This document shows, piece by piece, positions 34,371 through 43,866 of a DNA stretch of 50,625 bases (the first letter of the stretch is position 1; every line of letters begins with the position of its first letter). Under the pieces are notes generated by a model, which was not told the DNA's origin, did not search any database, and worked only from the letters and a program-made list of their open reading frames with translations. The stretch is from Paenibacillus sp. An7 (GTDB taxonomy: Bacteria; Bacillota; Bacilli; Paenibacillales; Paenibacillaceae), in assembly GCF_009870785.1 (NCBI RefSeq), contig NZ_WTWX01000003.1, positions 46,409 to 97,033 on the forward strand. The letters run 5' to 3'. The translations under genes were made by a program, and so were the position numbers.

Positions 34371-36575
34371 ATGCTACCAGAAGCACTTTCTAATATTTTT
34401 CGAGCCAAACAAAAATCATACAAAATGGTCTTAATCTTATCCATAATCGATTTTTATGAAGAAACTCACTCTTATCAGGCTTCATTAGATCAAATAGCTC
34501 AAAAGTTCTTGGCACACTATCAAAAAGAGAGCGAAGCGGGAAATACGGTAGATACTCCACCAGAACAGAAAGCTTCTGGATGGAGTGATTTCACACTAGG
34601 TCAAACAAAGACGTTATTAAAGACACCAATTGATGCTCTGTCTTCTGTTCTCAGCTTCGATCAAGCCAATCAGACTCTCACCTTGGCCAATCCAGAGTGG
34701 TTCAACGAAGAGACGCTTAAGGAGCTGAAAGCATACGCCATGGAAGAGCTGAATAATTACAATAAGAAACTTGAATTAAGTAGAAATCTTCCTTCTTTTT
34801 CTTTACAAGCTGCCTTATCTCAAGTGATGAACACGTATCTCCAAGCCAAAACAGAACCTTTTGCTCAGCATCCTTTAGGCACACTAGTGAGGAACACGAT
34901 TCCAAATCAGTTGGTGGATCTGCTCTCTTTAGATGAACATTACAAAATTCAAGGTTCTATTGGGCAAGGCAACTGGGCAACTATCCCATGGATCGCACTC
35001 ATGGACAAAAGAATTACACAGACGACACAAAAGGGAGAATACATCGTGTATTTGTTCTCCGAAGATATGCAGTCTATATATCTCACGTTAATACAAGGAG
35101 TTACAGAACCATTAAAAGACGGTAGGACTAAAGGATACGAATATCTCAAAAAGAAAACGGAAGAAATTCGTAGCTTGATCCCATTAGAAGGACTACATAA
35201 AGATGAGAACATCTTTCTCACGGATAAAAGCGGTCTAGGCCGAGACTACCAAGTTTCTACGGTAGCTTATATCAAATACGAACGAGGTGCTTTACCGGAA
35301 GATGAAGAGCTTATACAGGACCTCCAGAACTTAGTCTCTAACTATAATCAATATGTAGATATCGTGCTTCATAGTAGAGAAGAACTTACTTCAGATAAGG
35401 AGCCAAATCCGGTGACATTAACAGTCAAAGAACAACTGGAACAAGCAAAAAGGTATATTCACCATAAAGGGTTCCTTTATCCAGATGGTCTCATGGAAAA
35501 CTTCTACTTGTCTCTCAAGTCAAAGCCCTTTGTTATCCTTGCGGGTGTATCGGGTACAGGGAAAACGAAGCTGGTAAAACTTTTTGCTGAAGCATTAGGT
35601 GCTACGATGGATAACGGACAATTTACTTTGATTCCCGTAAGACCGGACTGGAGTGATCCATCTGATCTCTTAGGTTACAAAGACCTTGCGGGCGTCTTTA
35701 GACCTGGAAGATTAACAGAAGTGTTGGTAGAAGCAATGAAGCCGGAGAATAAGGACAAGCCTTATTTTATATGCCTAGATGAGATGAACTTGGCACGAGT
35801 GGAGTATTATTTTAGTGATATTCTAAGCGTCATGGAAACCCAAGAATGGAACGGCGACCGTATTATTACTTCTTCCTTGATTGGGTCCGAGTCATTAAGA
35901 GAGGAAGATCAGCCTGTGTATGGCGGTGTATCTCTTCCAGATAACGTGTACGTTATTGGAACCGTTAATATGGACGAAACGACTCATCCGTTTAGCAAAA
36001 AGGTGTTGGACCGCGCAAATACGATTGAGTTCAACTACATTAATCTTCAGCAATATCCTGATTATGATGAGGAAGAAGTATTTTCATCTTCTGGCGCAAA
36101 TAATATGTTCCTGAGAAGTGATTATTTACAGTTATCCGATGTATACAGCACGTATCAAGATCTGGTGCATTGGACAACGGACAAGCTTGTACGAATCAAC
36201 AACATTCTCGAAGAAATTCATTCCCATGTCGGCTTCCGTATTCGTGACTCCATTTGTTTTTATATGGTGTATAATCAGCGCTTTGACCTGATACCCATTG
36301 ATAAGGCTTTTGACGGACAGCTTCTTCAAAAGATATTACCTAGAATTCAGGGAAGCAGCTTATCTGTAAAAAGAGTGTTGTTGCAGCTGATGCAGGAAGC
36401 TCTAGGTAGATCTCTCCCAATTAAAGATCTGCTGGATGATGCTTCCGAATTGTATGGGAAATACGGCAGAAAGCAGCAGGATGTAGACGTGAAATATCCG
36501 CAATCCGCACGAAAGATTGCCTTTATGTTACGGAGGTTAGAAGAAGATGGATTCACCTCATACTGGCTTTCTTAA
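34371..36575 (+). CDS. mcrB: McrB-like AAA+ GTPase of a type IV restriction system
   Basis: McrB proteins form GTP-powered rings that recognise modified DNA and recruit the McrC nuclease. This 734-residue protein has a non-conserved N-terminal recognition region (about 1-360) and a C-terminal AAA+ domain: Walker A (GVSGTGKTK, about 390), Walker B (CLDEMNLAR, about 467) and the McrB signature GTVNMDETTHPFSKK (about 530), which contains the sensor 1 Asn. ATG 34371 follows GGAGGTC; the open frame upstream crosses a terminator. It overlaps mcrC by 29 bases. The modification recognised cannot be told from sequence. Confidence 0.88.
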   Translation: MLPEALSNIFRAKQKSYKMVLILSIIDFYEETHSYQASLDQIAQKFLAHYQKESEAGNTVDTPPEQKASGWSDFTLGQTKTLLKTPIDALSSVLSFDQANQTLTLANPEWFNEETLKELKAYAMEELNNYNKKLELSRNLPSFSLQAALSQVMNTYLQAKTEPFAQHPLGTLVRNTIPNQLVDLLSLDEHYKIQGSIGQGNWATIPWIALMDKRITQTTQKGEYIVYLFSEDMQSIYLTLIQGVTEPLKDGRTKGYEYLKKKTEEIRSLIPLEGLHKDENIFLTDKSGLGRDYQVSTVAYIKYERGALPEDEELIQDLQNLVSNYNQYVDIVLHSREELTSDKEPNPVTLTVKEQLEQAKRYIHHKGFLYPDGLMENFYLSLKSKPFVILAGVSGTGKTKLVKLFAEALGATMDNGQFTLIPVRPDWSDPSDLLGYKDLAGVFRPGRLTEVLVEAMKPENKDKPYFICLDEMNLARVEYYFSDILSVMETQEWNGDRIITSSLIGSESLREEDQPVYGGVSLPDNVYVIGTVNMDETTHPFSKKVLDRANTIEFNYINLQQYPDYDEEEVFSSSGANNMFLRSDYLQLSDVYSTYQDLVHWTTDKLVRINNILEEIHSHVGFRIRDSICFYMVYNQRFDLIPIDKAFDGQLLQKILPRIQGSSLSVKRVLLQLMQEALGRSLPIKDLLDDASELYGKYGRKQQDVDVKYPQSARKIAFMLRRLEEDGFTSYWLS

Positions 36576-38964
36576 TCAAAGTGTAGAGCTCATTCGAATA
36601 GAGACCAATCTTTTTAACCTATATATCCAGGGTAAGCCGTATCATCCTACGGTAGAATCTCTACAGCTCCATCGTAAGGATACAGGAGCATGGATCGATT
36701 CGAACACGTTGCAGATGGAGATCCTATCGGATGAGCTTGTACTAGAGAATATGTATGTTTTTTCACCAGAACAGGGGCAGTTAGTTCTTTGGAAGACAGG
36801 GGACAAAAGCTACCCTTTATTCTATGAAACGCAGTCCTATGAACTTGTCATTGAGAAAAAGCAAACGGCAGAACTTACTTTTCATCATAATAATGTTTAT
36901 ATTCGTCAGGCCATAAAGCCACTGGGTCGTTCGATTCTTTCTGGAATTCTGAATTTTCAGAATGAGGTAGGACTTACTGAGTTAGAACTTCAATACCGAG
37001 GACGACCGTTGTTCCAGCTGCAACTCGAAATCTATCCTTCTAAGATGGATTACAAAAGAGATTATCAGATGATCTTAAGTGATATTAATCGGCAGATATA
37101 TAATTTGTCTTTTGATTTTTTGAGGAAGACCTATCATCTAATGGGGTTAAAAGAGACACATCATCAGAGTCTTACCGAGTTTTTTACAATCTTACAGTAT
37201 ATTTTTGACCAGCTTAAACAAGCGGTAGAACGGATTCATGTAAATCCTCATTATAGGCTGGAAAGAGAACCAAGAGTAGTCGATGCGTCTAAAGTAAAGA
37301 AAGCCGGCAAAGAGAATATAGCTTACATAACAAAACGTCCACATCTTCTTACACATCATGAACAGCATGGTTTTATTCCGCATCAGGGGCAACGGCTGTA
37401 CCCAACACATGCCCTCGAAACGAAACGTCATGCTGAGTATGATACGATGGAGAATCGTTTTGTTAGATGGGTATTAATGCGAGTATCTAAGAAACTGAAA
37501 CAGATGAAGATGAAACTTGCCGTATCAGGGAAACTCCAGGACCCTTTGTTGGATAAGAAAATAACATCCATGCAGAATCAGTTACAACGGCTTTTACAAC
37601 TGGATTTTCTGAAAAATGTAGGGGAAATGAAACAACTCTCCGTCACGCTGGTACTGCAGATGGCACCAGGATATAGAGAGGTATATCGAAGTTACTTGAT
37701 GCTTATGAAAGGGCTCACGGTACACAGTGATTTATTCCGATTGTCTATGAAGGACTTGGCGCAACTATACGAATACTGGTGTTTCCTTAAGATTAATGAG
37801 CTGCTAGCCCGCAAATATGAGTTGTTAAAACAAGATATCATCAAGGTTAATCGTACGGGTATGTTTTTTACGCTGGATAAATCGCAAGCAGCCAAAATGG
37901 TGTACCGTAATCAGAAAACGGGTGAAGTTTTTACGCTGTACTATAATGCTCTGCCGCGTGGTGACCGTAGTGCAACTCTTGGCCAAAAACCAGATAATGT
38001 GTTGACTCTGAAAAAGAATGAGTCTGCTATGGAGTACAAATATATCTTTGATGCTAAATATCGGATTAACCCTGCCTATGAAGGATCTTATTACTATCAG
38101 AAGTACAAGCAGCCTGGGCCTGAAGAGGATGATATTAATACAATGCATAGATATAGAGATGCGATTGTGTATGCTGATGGGGGGCAGGAACTAGAGCGAA
38201 GTATGTTTGGAGCTTACGTGCTATTTCCATATCATGACGAAAAAACGTATCGTGAACATAAATTTTATAAAAGCATTGAGCTCGTTAACGTTGGTGCATT
38301 TCCCTTTTTACCAAACTCCACGGAGTTAATGGATGCATTTCTGGATGAGATTATTATGGATAGTCCAGAAAAAGCATATGAGCGATCAACGCGTCCTCGT
38401 GGGACGAAAAGTTATTATCAGAATAAGTTATCCGGTAAAAATGTTCTGGTAGGTTCGTTAAGAGAAGTCGCTCAATTAGAAAGTGCACTACAGTATCATT
38501 ACTATCATCTACCCCTTGAAAATATATCTGACCATACGATTCTTACACAGATTGAGTACGTCGCTCTTTATCAGTCGAAAGGAAAATTCGCGGGTACGGG
38601 TGAAACGGGAATTCATTGGTATGGCAAGGTAAGGAACTGGAAAGTTGTACGGAGAGGTGAAATAAAGGAACGCCCTGCTAGAAAGGGAACAGAAGATAAG
38701 CTCTATGTGAAGTTATCGGTCGAGAAATGGATCAAACGAGAAGAGCCAATTATCTCGGGTGGTCTAGGTATCTATCGATTGCTTTACACATCCAAATACA
38801 TTTTCGATCGTGCAAAGGAAATTGCTGAACTCAAGCTAGAGACGGAAGAACAATTGAATGAATGGCGAGAATTGCGGCGTAAAGGCACAGTGAAAGTAGA
38901 ATTGGATCACTCTCAGGTCGATTTGGCACATCAAGTTAAAGAAATTCGAAATGATATTGATTAA
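36547..38964 (+). CDS. McrC-like nuclease subunit (DUF2357)
   Basis: This 805-residue protein is the nuclease partner of the preceding McrB-like GTPase. The N-terminal part resembles DUF2357, which is typical of longer McrC relatives rather than the short E. coli McrC. A PD-(D/E)xK motif is visible in EYKYIFDAKYRI (about residue 500). The C-terminal region is helical. The start overlaps mcrB by 29 bases behind GGAGG, so both are translated from one mRNA. In this pair McrB recognises modified DNA and this subunit cuts it; that role is inferred from family knowledge. Confidence 0.8.
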   Translation: MDSPHTGFLNQSVELIRIETNLFNLYIQGKPYHPTVESLQLHRKDTGAWIDSNTLQMEILSDELVLENMYVFSPEQGQLVLWKTGDKSYPLFYETQSYELVIEKKQTAELTFHHNNVYIRQAIKPLGRSILSGILNFQNEVGLTELELQYRGRPLFQLQLEIYPSKMDYKRDYQMILSDINRQIYNLSFDFLRKTYHLMGLKETHHQSLTEFFTILQYIFDQLKQAVERIHVNPHYRLEREPRVVDASKVKKAGKENIAYITKRPHLLTHHEQHGFIPHQGQRLYPTHALETKRHAEYDTMENRFVRWVLMRVSKKLKQMKMKLAVSGKLQDPLLDKKITSMQNQLQRLLQLDFLKNVGEMKQLSVTLVLQMAPGYREVYRSYLMLMKGLTVHSDLFRLSMKDLAQLYEYWCFLKINELLARKYELLKQDIIKVNRTGMFFTLDKSQAAKMVYRNQKTGEVFTLYYNALPRGDRSATLGQKPDNVLTLKKNESAMEYKYIFDAKYRINPAYEGSYYYQKYKQPGPEEDDINTMHRYRDAIVYADGGQELERSMFGAYVLFPYHDEKTYREHKFYKSIELVNVGAFPFLPNSTELMDAFLDEIIMDSPEKAYERSTRPRGTKSYYQNKLSGKNVLVGSLREVAQLESALQYHYYHLPLENISDHTILTQIEYVALYQSKGKFAGTGETGIHWYGKVRNWKVVRRGEIKERPARKGTEDKLYVKLSVEKWIKREEPIISGGLGIYRLLYTSKYIFDRAKEIAELKLETEEQLNEWRELRRKGTVKVELDHSQVDLAHQVKEIRNDID

Positions 38965-39048
38965 AAGTGGTTTCCGTTTAAGTATCGAATTCTCATCAAT
39001 AGAAAATCGATAACGAAGCGAGTCTAATTCTGTTCTTTATAGTTTAAA

Positions 39049-39088
39049 AAATAGCGACCTTCCCACAAGGGATCAGTCGCTATTTCTT
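39049..39088 (-). terminator. terminator between mcrC-like and lipoprotein genes
   Basis: AAATAGCGAC and GTCGCTATTT pair, with CCC/GGG inside the loop. The T run is strongest on the minus strand, for the lipoprotein gene; the plus strand also has a T-rich tail, so it can close the defence island. Confidence 0.85.
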
Positions 39089-39097
39089 ATATGTCTT

Positions 39098-40018
39098 TTA
39101 TGGAGTTGTTGTCTGCGCTGGCATCTGCTGTTCAACCGCATTATCGAGTACATCCTGCGGTATTTTTATGCTTTCTGTCTTATTGTAGTCCGTGAGTGAG
39201 CTGTCCATCTTCATTATGATCGAGAGTGCCTGACCATCCATGTCCATATCCATAGTCATGGAATAGACGAGATCTTTTGGATAGTAGGTCTCTTTATCTA
39301 CACTATAGGAAATGTCCATGGTTTTAATGCTCATTTGCTGCATCATGGCCGCCATTTGCGGATCGGTAGCACTGCTTTGAGACAAGATGGCTGTAGCAAG
39401 TTCTTTGACTTTATCTCCGGAAAGTTTAGCTTTCAGCCAGTAGACATCTCCTTCTTCTTCAACTTGGAGATCACTTGCGATACTGTTCAGCTGTTCGAAT
39501 TGGGAAGCTGTATTGGACTGATTCTTCATCTGTTCCAGCAGAGGAGCGGTGGATTCCTTAGGAAGGGTTACCCAAGTATCCTCGACCTGTGTGTATACTC
39601 CATCTTCCGTAATATATTGCTTTATCTCCTGTGTGCCCTCTAGACCGGGCATGGATGTTTTGATTTCTTGATAAGCAGCGATGGGGTTTAATACCACATC
39701 TGTTTTCATTTCCATATTCACATCTTGCTTTTGCTCTTCTCCCTCCATGGTAATACTGAGGTTTTGTTCGATTTTGCTATCCATAGAGTAACTCTTAATT
39801 CCTTTGCTTGCTTCTGTAATCCGTGTGATTAGTTCTTCTGCTGTAGGGGTTTGTTGTGTTTCTTCATTTACGTTTTCGTTGTTACCTGAAGTTTGATCGT
39901 TTGCTGCTGGTGCTCCTTCGGTTGTCCCCCCTGTGCTTGGCTCGGCATCATTATTACCGCAAGCTGCAAGGACGAGGACAAGGATGACCCCCATGATAAA
40001 TACATTCCACTTTTTCAA
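39098..40018 (-). CDS. DUF6612-like lipoprotein
   Basis: This 306-residue secreted lipoprotein has a signal peptide ending in LAACG, with the lipid-modified Cys at residue 20, and a Thr/Asn/Glu-rich linker (21-60). The remaining domain, rich in Met-Glu-Met and alternating beta strands (SYSMDSKIEQNLSI near 77, TDVVLNPIAAY, VDKETYYPKDLVYSMTM), matches DUF6612-type proteins with a LolA/LppX-like fold that could bind lipids or sense the envelope. It is monocistronic. No partner is adjacent, so function is unknown. Confidence 0.78.
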   Translation of the reverse strand: MKKWNVFIMGVILVLVLAACGNNDAEPSTGGTTEGAPAANDQTSGNNENVNEETQQTPTAEELITRITEASKGIKSYSMDSKIEQNLSITMEGEEQKQDVNMEMKTDVVLNPIAAYQEIKTSMPGLEGTQEIKQYITEDGVYTQVEDTWVTLPKESTAPLLEQMKNQSNTASQFEQLNSIASDLQVEEEGDVYWLKAKLSGDKVKELATAILSQSSATDPQMAAMMQQMSIKTMDISYSVDKETYYPKDLVYSMTMDMDMDGQALSIIMKMDSSLTDYNKTESIKIPQDVLDNAVEQQMPAQTTTP

Positions 40019-40176
40019 AAGAAAATACCTCCCAGTTCAAGTTATTACTCATTACCCAAATTTCATAGAAATGAATTAAAAATTAGGAAATAAATAAACA
40101 ATATAGAAAATAAAAGAAAAACCAGCCCATTACAAGCTTTGTATAGGACTGGCTAAAAGATGATAAATCTATGTTT

Positions 40177-40626
40177 TTACATAAAGAAAGGAAGTTCACT
40201 AACCCCTGCCACACGAGCAAATGTGAACAGTTGACCCTTATGATGAATTTCATGGTCAAGAGCCATGTTCAGGATGCCATAGCCGGGTACTGTTTTTCCG
40301 AACAATGCGATTTCTTGTTGCAGCTGCTCTTCGGTAATGGAAGCGAGCAGGGAGGATGTAGATTCCGTATAACGATGAACGAGGTTACGCACATCTTCCA
40401 AAGTGGTCCACTCATTTTTTGTTTGTGGGGGAGTGAATTCGCCGCGAATCAAGGTGTTTGCAAACATCTCCATCGATCCAGCAATATGAAGTGCGAGTTC
40501 TCCATAACTCATGCTGCCATCCCATGGTTTAAACTCAGCAAGTCCTTCTTGATTCAGATCAACGAGTTTATGTAGCACTTCACGGTGTGTGTTCCAACGA
40601 TGGATAAAACTTTGCATTTCTAACAT
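40177..40626 (-). CDS. DinB family protein
   Basis: This 149-residue four-helix protein belongs to the DinB superfamily, some members of which are metal-dependent thiol transferases. The three metal-binding His can be placed in the HIAGSMEM segment near residue 49 and in the DHEIHHKGQ segment near residue 130. ATG 40626 follows AGGAGG; a longer open frame upstream has no ribosome site. Many DinB proteins are damage- or stress-induced, but nothing here shows that. It is divergent from the nucleoside hydrolase. Confidence 0.87.
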   Translation of the reverse strand: MLEMQSFIHRWNTHREVLHKLVDLNQEGLAEFKPWDGSMSYGELALHIAGSMEMFANTLIRGEFTPPQTKNEWTTLEDVRNLVHRYTESTSSLLASITEEQLQQEIALFGKTVPGYGILNMALDHEIHHKGQLFTFARVAGVSELPFFM

Positions 40627-40847
40627 ATAAATAATCCTCCTGTATAATCGTAATGAGTTCTTTAAAATGGTAACGAAAAGGAAGAAGGAATGCAAATAAA
40701 GGGGATATTGTAGCCGTATTAGAGACCATTCTAATAGGATGAGAGGCGAGATAAATACTTGCAAGAATGATGAGGAAAATGGTTCAATAATGAGAGATGT
40801 ACATGCTTTTTTTGGTTAGAGAACATGACAACAGGGAGTGTATACAG

Positions 40848-41795
40848 ATGAAACGAGTAATTATTGATACGGATACGGCAGGAGACGATACGATAGCGAT
40901 CCTGACAGCGCTTCATTATTTTCAGGTGGAAGGAATCACGATCACCGGGGGAAATGTGGAATTTAATCAGGAAGTAGAGAACGCACTATATACTGTACAA
41001 GTAGCGGGAAAAAGCGGACAAGTTCCTGTATATAAAGGGATCGAGCGGCCCATGCTTACCCTTGGAACAGCTCAGCACCGTTATGTCGATGATGTACATG
41101 GGGATGACGGCATGGGCGGAGCTCATTTTCCAAAAGCAGTTCAGCGTCCCGAAACCAAACATGCGGTAGATTATATCATTGAGACGGTACATGCAAATCC
41201 TGGGGAAATTCATATTCTGGCGATTGCACCGCTTACGAACATTGCTATGGCGATTCAAAAAGACCCTACGATTATTCCGCTTATTCCTCATATCTATATC
41301 ATGGGCGGGGCGAATAACGCACTTGGTAATATCACGCCTGCAGCAGAATATAACTTCTATACCGATCCGGAAGCAGCACGAATTGTACTCCACTCTGGCA
41401 TCCCAATGACGATGGTCGGCTGGGAGATGTGTACTCGTTATTCGGTGATGGATGATGCAGACCATGAAGAAATTGCAGCACTGGGTACAAAAGGATCTCA
41501 ATTCTTCATCGATATCAATAAAGTGGTTATGCAGTTTAATAAAGAGGTACATAAGCTTCCGGGCACCACACACCCAGATACGCTTCTGATGGCAGTGGCT
41601 GCGAATGAATCAATTATGACGAAGTCTGGCACGTATTTTGTCGATGTAGAAGCGGCAGGGCAATATACAAGAGGATACAGCGTTGTTGATATCAATGGTC
41701 GTCTGGGGCAAACACCGAATGTACGCGTATGTGAAGATATAGATCGTGGAGCATTTAAACAGATGCTGATCGATGTATTATCGGCGATCAACTAA
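40848..41795 (+). CDS. inosine-uridine preferring nucleoside hydrolase
   Basis: This 315-residue enzyme hydrolyses the N-glycosidic bond of nucleosides for purine or pyrimidine salvage. The calcium-binding aspartate cluster at the N-terminus reads DTDTAGDD (residues 6-13), slightly different from the usual DTDPGxDD. Other family segments are the ILAIAPLTNIA and IYIMGGA core and the AEYNFYTDPEAARIVL region. The start at ATG 40848 follows GGGAG. No transporter or purine gene is adjacent. The substrate range is unknown. Confidence 0.9.
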   Translation: MKRVIIDTDTAGDDTIAILTALHYFQVEGITITGGNVEFNQEVENALYTVQVAGKSGQVPVYKGIERPMLTLGTAQHRYVDDVHGDDGMGGAHFPKAVQRPETKHAVDYIIETVHANPGEIHILAIAPLTNIAMAIQKDPTIIPLIPHIYIMGGANNALGNITPAAEYNFYTDPEAARIVLHSGIPMTMVGWEMCTRYSVMDDADHEEIAALGTKGSQFFIDINKVVMQFNKEVHKLPGTTHPDTLLMAVAANESIMTKSGTYFVDVEAAGQYTRGYSVVDINGRLGQTPNVRVCEDIDRGAFKQMLIDVLSAIN

Positions 41796-41804
41796 TGGAA
41801 CTAG

Positions 41805-41835
41805 GAGGCACTCTCATTCGAAGGGGGCCTCTTTT
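41805..41835 (+). terminator. weak terminator of the nucleoside hydrolase gene
   Basis: GAGGC and GCCTC pair across a 17-base loop with extra G-C pairs possible, followed by four T residues. Confidence 0.5.
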
Positions 41836-41936
41836 GTATGCACGGATCTTTCATCTCACTTAGATGTACAAACTGCAGCTATGGTACATTAGTAAGGTAC
41901 ATACAGATTACATATTGCACGGATAAGGAGGAAGCG

Positions 41937-42404
41937 ATGGTATTTTACTTTACGGCATTTCTTGTTATTCTGCTTGATCAGCTGAGTAAATGGTGGGTGC
42001 GTGACCATATTGCAATATCTGAAGTAATTCCTGTAAGGGGGATTATTTATGAACTCCAACATTATGAAAATTCAGGTATGGCATTCAGCTTATTTCAGGG
42101 GTATGCTCGTTTATTTGGTGTAGTTGCTGTCATCTTTATCTGTCTTATTCTTTATTATCGGTCCAAAGGGGACATTCAGGGCCGTATTTCGAATGCGGGA
42201 GCCGGGTTTCTTGTCGGCGGTGCAGCAGGGAATATGATCGATCGGTTCTGGCATGGAACCGTAACGGATTTTATTGTTTTCTCTGAAGGCGGAGGAATTA
42301 TGAATATTGCCGATCTGGCTCTAAATGCAGGAATCATACTCTATATCATAGGGATGATCTTGAATTATTTTTCTTCTCAACAAAAGAAAAGGAATTTTCC
42401 TTAA
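41937..42404 (+). CDS. lspA: signal peptidase II, lipoprotein-specific
   Basis: LspA cleaves the signal peptide of prolipoproteins after lipid modification of their Cys. This 155-residue protein has four membrane helices and the conserved blocks NSGMAFSL (in place of NxGAAF), GGAAGNMIDR with the first catalytic Asp (about 102), VTDFIVF, and NIADLAL with the second catalytic Asp (about 124). AAGGAGG precedes ATG 41937; a longer upstream frame is unlikely. It is alone rather than in the usual lspA-rluD pair, so it may be a second copy. The divergent first motif is a mild oddity. Confidence 0.92.
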   Translation: MVFYFTAFLVILLDQLSKWWVRDHIAISEVIPVRGIIYELQHYENSGMAFSLFQGYARLFGVVAVIFICLILYYRSKGDIQGRISNAGAGFLVGGAAGNMIDRFWHGTVTDFIVFSEGGGIMNIADLALNAGIILYIIGMILNYFSSQQKKRNFP

Positions 42405-42477
42405 AAGAATCAATTTCATAATACCTTTCGTTGCTTTCCTCAGAATCAACTTTTTTTGAATAGTATATAATTTTCCT

Positions 42478-42507
42478 ATGACAAAATTGACGATTTGGGT
42501 GTATAAT
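42478..42507 (+). promoter_or_regulatory. promoter of the UbiA-type gene
   Basis: ATGACA (42478-42483) and a consensus TATAAT (42502-42507) are 18 bases apart. The start would lie near 42514, immediately before the Rex-like site. Confidence 0.65.
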
Positions 42508-42515
42508 CTAACATT

Positions 42516-42533
42516 GTGTGAACATTGTCACAA
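42516..42533. promoter_or_regulatory. Rex-like operator of the UbiA-type gene
   Basis: GTGTGAACATTGTCACAA differs from TTGTGAA-N4-TTCACAA at one position in each half. Read on the other strand it matches the ndh site at 9171-9188 in 16 of 18 positions. It covers the expected transcription start, a repressing position. Confidence 0.68.
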
Positions 42534-42581
42534 AGTGTTTACACAATGGTCATGAATTTTTGTAGGAGGCTTTTATACATC

Positions 42582-43505
42582 ATGAAGAAGTGGGAATTTT
42601 TTAAACAACTTACCCGAATCTTTTCGATAACGGTGATGATTGTTCCCGTGATTCTCGGAACGGTAGCTGCTTATGCAGTGACGAAAGAGTTTCATTGGTT
42701 TTTATTTTTAGTCACACTGGTGGGGGCTGTATCTGCACATATTTTCTCGAATCTCATTAATGATCTCTGGGATTACCGCAATGGGGCGGATACAAAAGCG
42801 GTCGAGCTAGAAGGTGACATTGCTACACACTCCGCGATTCTTACATCAGGTAAAATAACGGAAAAGCGTCTTGCAAGTATTACTTGGGCATTCTTGCTGC
42901 TTGCTGCGGTGTGCGGTCTTGTACTTACCATGATCTGCGGTTGGCCTATCCTGGCTTTGGCTGTGGTCGGAGCATTGCTTGCTTATTTCTATGTAGCACC
43001 CCCGCTGAAGTTGGGTTACCGAGGAAAAGGGTATGGTGAGATGGCGATCTTCATCTCCTTTGGCGTTCTGCCTGTGCTGGGTGCTTACTATGTACAGACT
43101 GGCGAATTTAATCTTACACCGCTGTTACTGTCGTTCCCAATCGGGATGCTTACTACAATGCTTTTGTATAATCATCATTTCTTGCACAGAAATGCCGATG
43201 CTGCAGCGGGTAAGGACACTTTAGTTGTCGTGTGGGGTGAAGAGAAGGGGCTTCGCGCATCAAAAATGATGACGAGTCTTGCTTATGTATTTTTGATTAT
43301 CGCCGTTGCGTTTGATGCACTGCCGGTGTATGGTCTTATCGCTATCATTTCTATCATTCCACTTTATAAAGTGTATAAAACACTAAGTGACAAAGAAAAT
43401 CCTACGGAAGCTTATTTACCTCTATTTGGAGCTTCCCAGCAGTCTTCCGTATTATGTGGACTGATGATGATTATTGCGTTATTCATTCAGATTTGGACAA
43501 CGTAG
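42582..43505 (+). CDS. UbiA family prenyltransferase, MenA-like
   Basis: This 307-residue protein has eight to nine membrane helices and belongs to the UbiA superfamily, which attaches polyprenyl chains to aromatic rings; menaquinone synthesis (MenA) is the best guess. The first Asp-rich motif is complete (NDLWDYRNGAD, about residue 65). In the second motif (HRNADAAAGKDTL) one expected Asp appears replaced, only one Asp remaining, so this may be a MenA-like paralog with another ring acceptor. AGGAGG precedes ATG 42582. A Rex-like operator at its promoter fits a role in the respiratory chain. Confidence 0.82.
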   Translation: MKKWEFFKQLTRIFSITVMIVPVILGTVAAYAVTKEFHWFLFLVTLVGAVSAHIFSNLINDLWDYRNGADTKAVELEGDIATHSAILTSGKITEKRLASITWAFLLLAAVCGLVLTMICGWPILALAVVGALLAYFYVAPPLKLGYRGKGYGEMAIFISFGVLPVLGAYYVQTGEFNLTPLLLSFPIGMLTTMLLYNHHFLHRNADAAAGKDTLVVVWGEEKGLRASKMMTSLAYVFLIIAVAFDALPVYGLIAIISIIPLYKVYKTLSDKENPTEAYLPLFGASQQSSVLCGLMMIIALFIQIWTT

Positions 43506-43866
43506 TAACTGATTATATGGTACACAAAGGTTATCTCGAAGGATTCAGGTCCTTGCTGAGATGACCTTTTTTGATTTCAGGAATTTTTGCATTAAATAAA
43601 GGAGGATCCAGACAAGGCACTTAATCAACTTTTTATACCTTTATATTGACTAAGTGGGTCCACTTCGTTAGACTAGGAATATCATTTTGACCATGAATTT
43701 ACATGTAGCGGCAGAGGGATCTTTTTCATCCTTCTTGTGGCTGCTTCTTGTTGTTTAGGGGTCTGTAATTGAATACGAAGTGAACGCCAGCAAGGTCTTT
43801 ACTTCCTCGTTGTTGTCGTCTAATTCATAGCTTGGAACTATAAATAATGACAGGTGGAAACAGAGA
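43506..43866. other. intergenic region before trhO
   Basis: After the terminator at 43526-43571 about 290 bases contain no gene that I can support. The sequence is mixed in composition with an AGGTGG ribosome site at the end for trhO. I recognise no riboswitch. Confidence 0.5.
43526..43571 (+). terminator. terminator of the UbiA-type gene
   Basis: AAAGGTTATCTC pairs with GAGATGACCTTT (one wobble), with a nested AAGGA/TCCTT pair, followed by six T residues. Confidence 0.85.
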
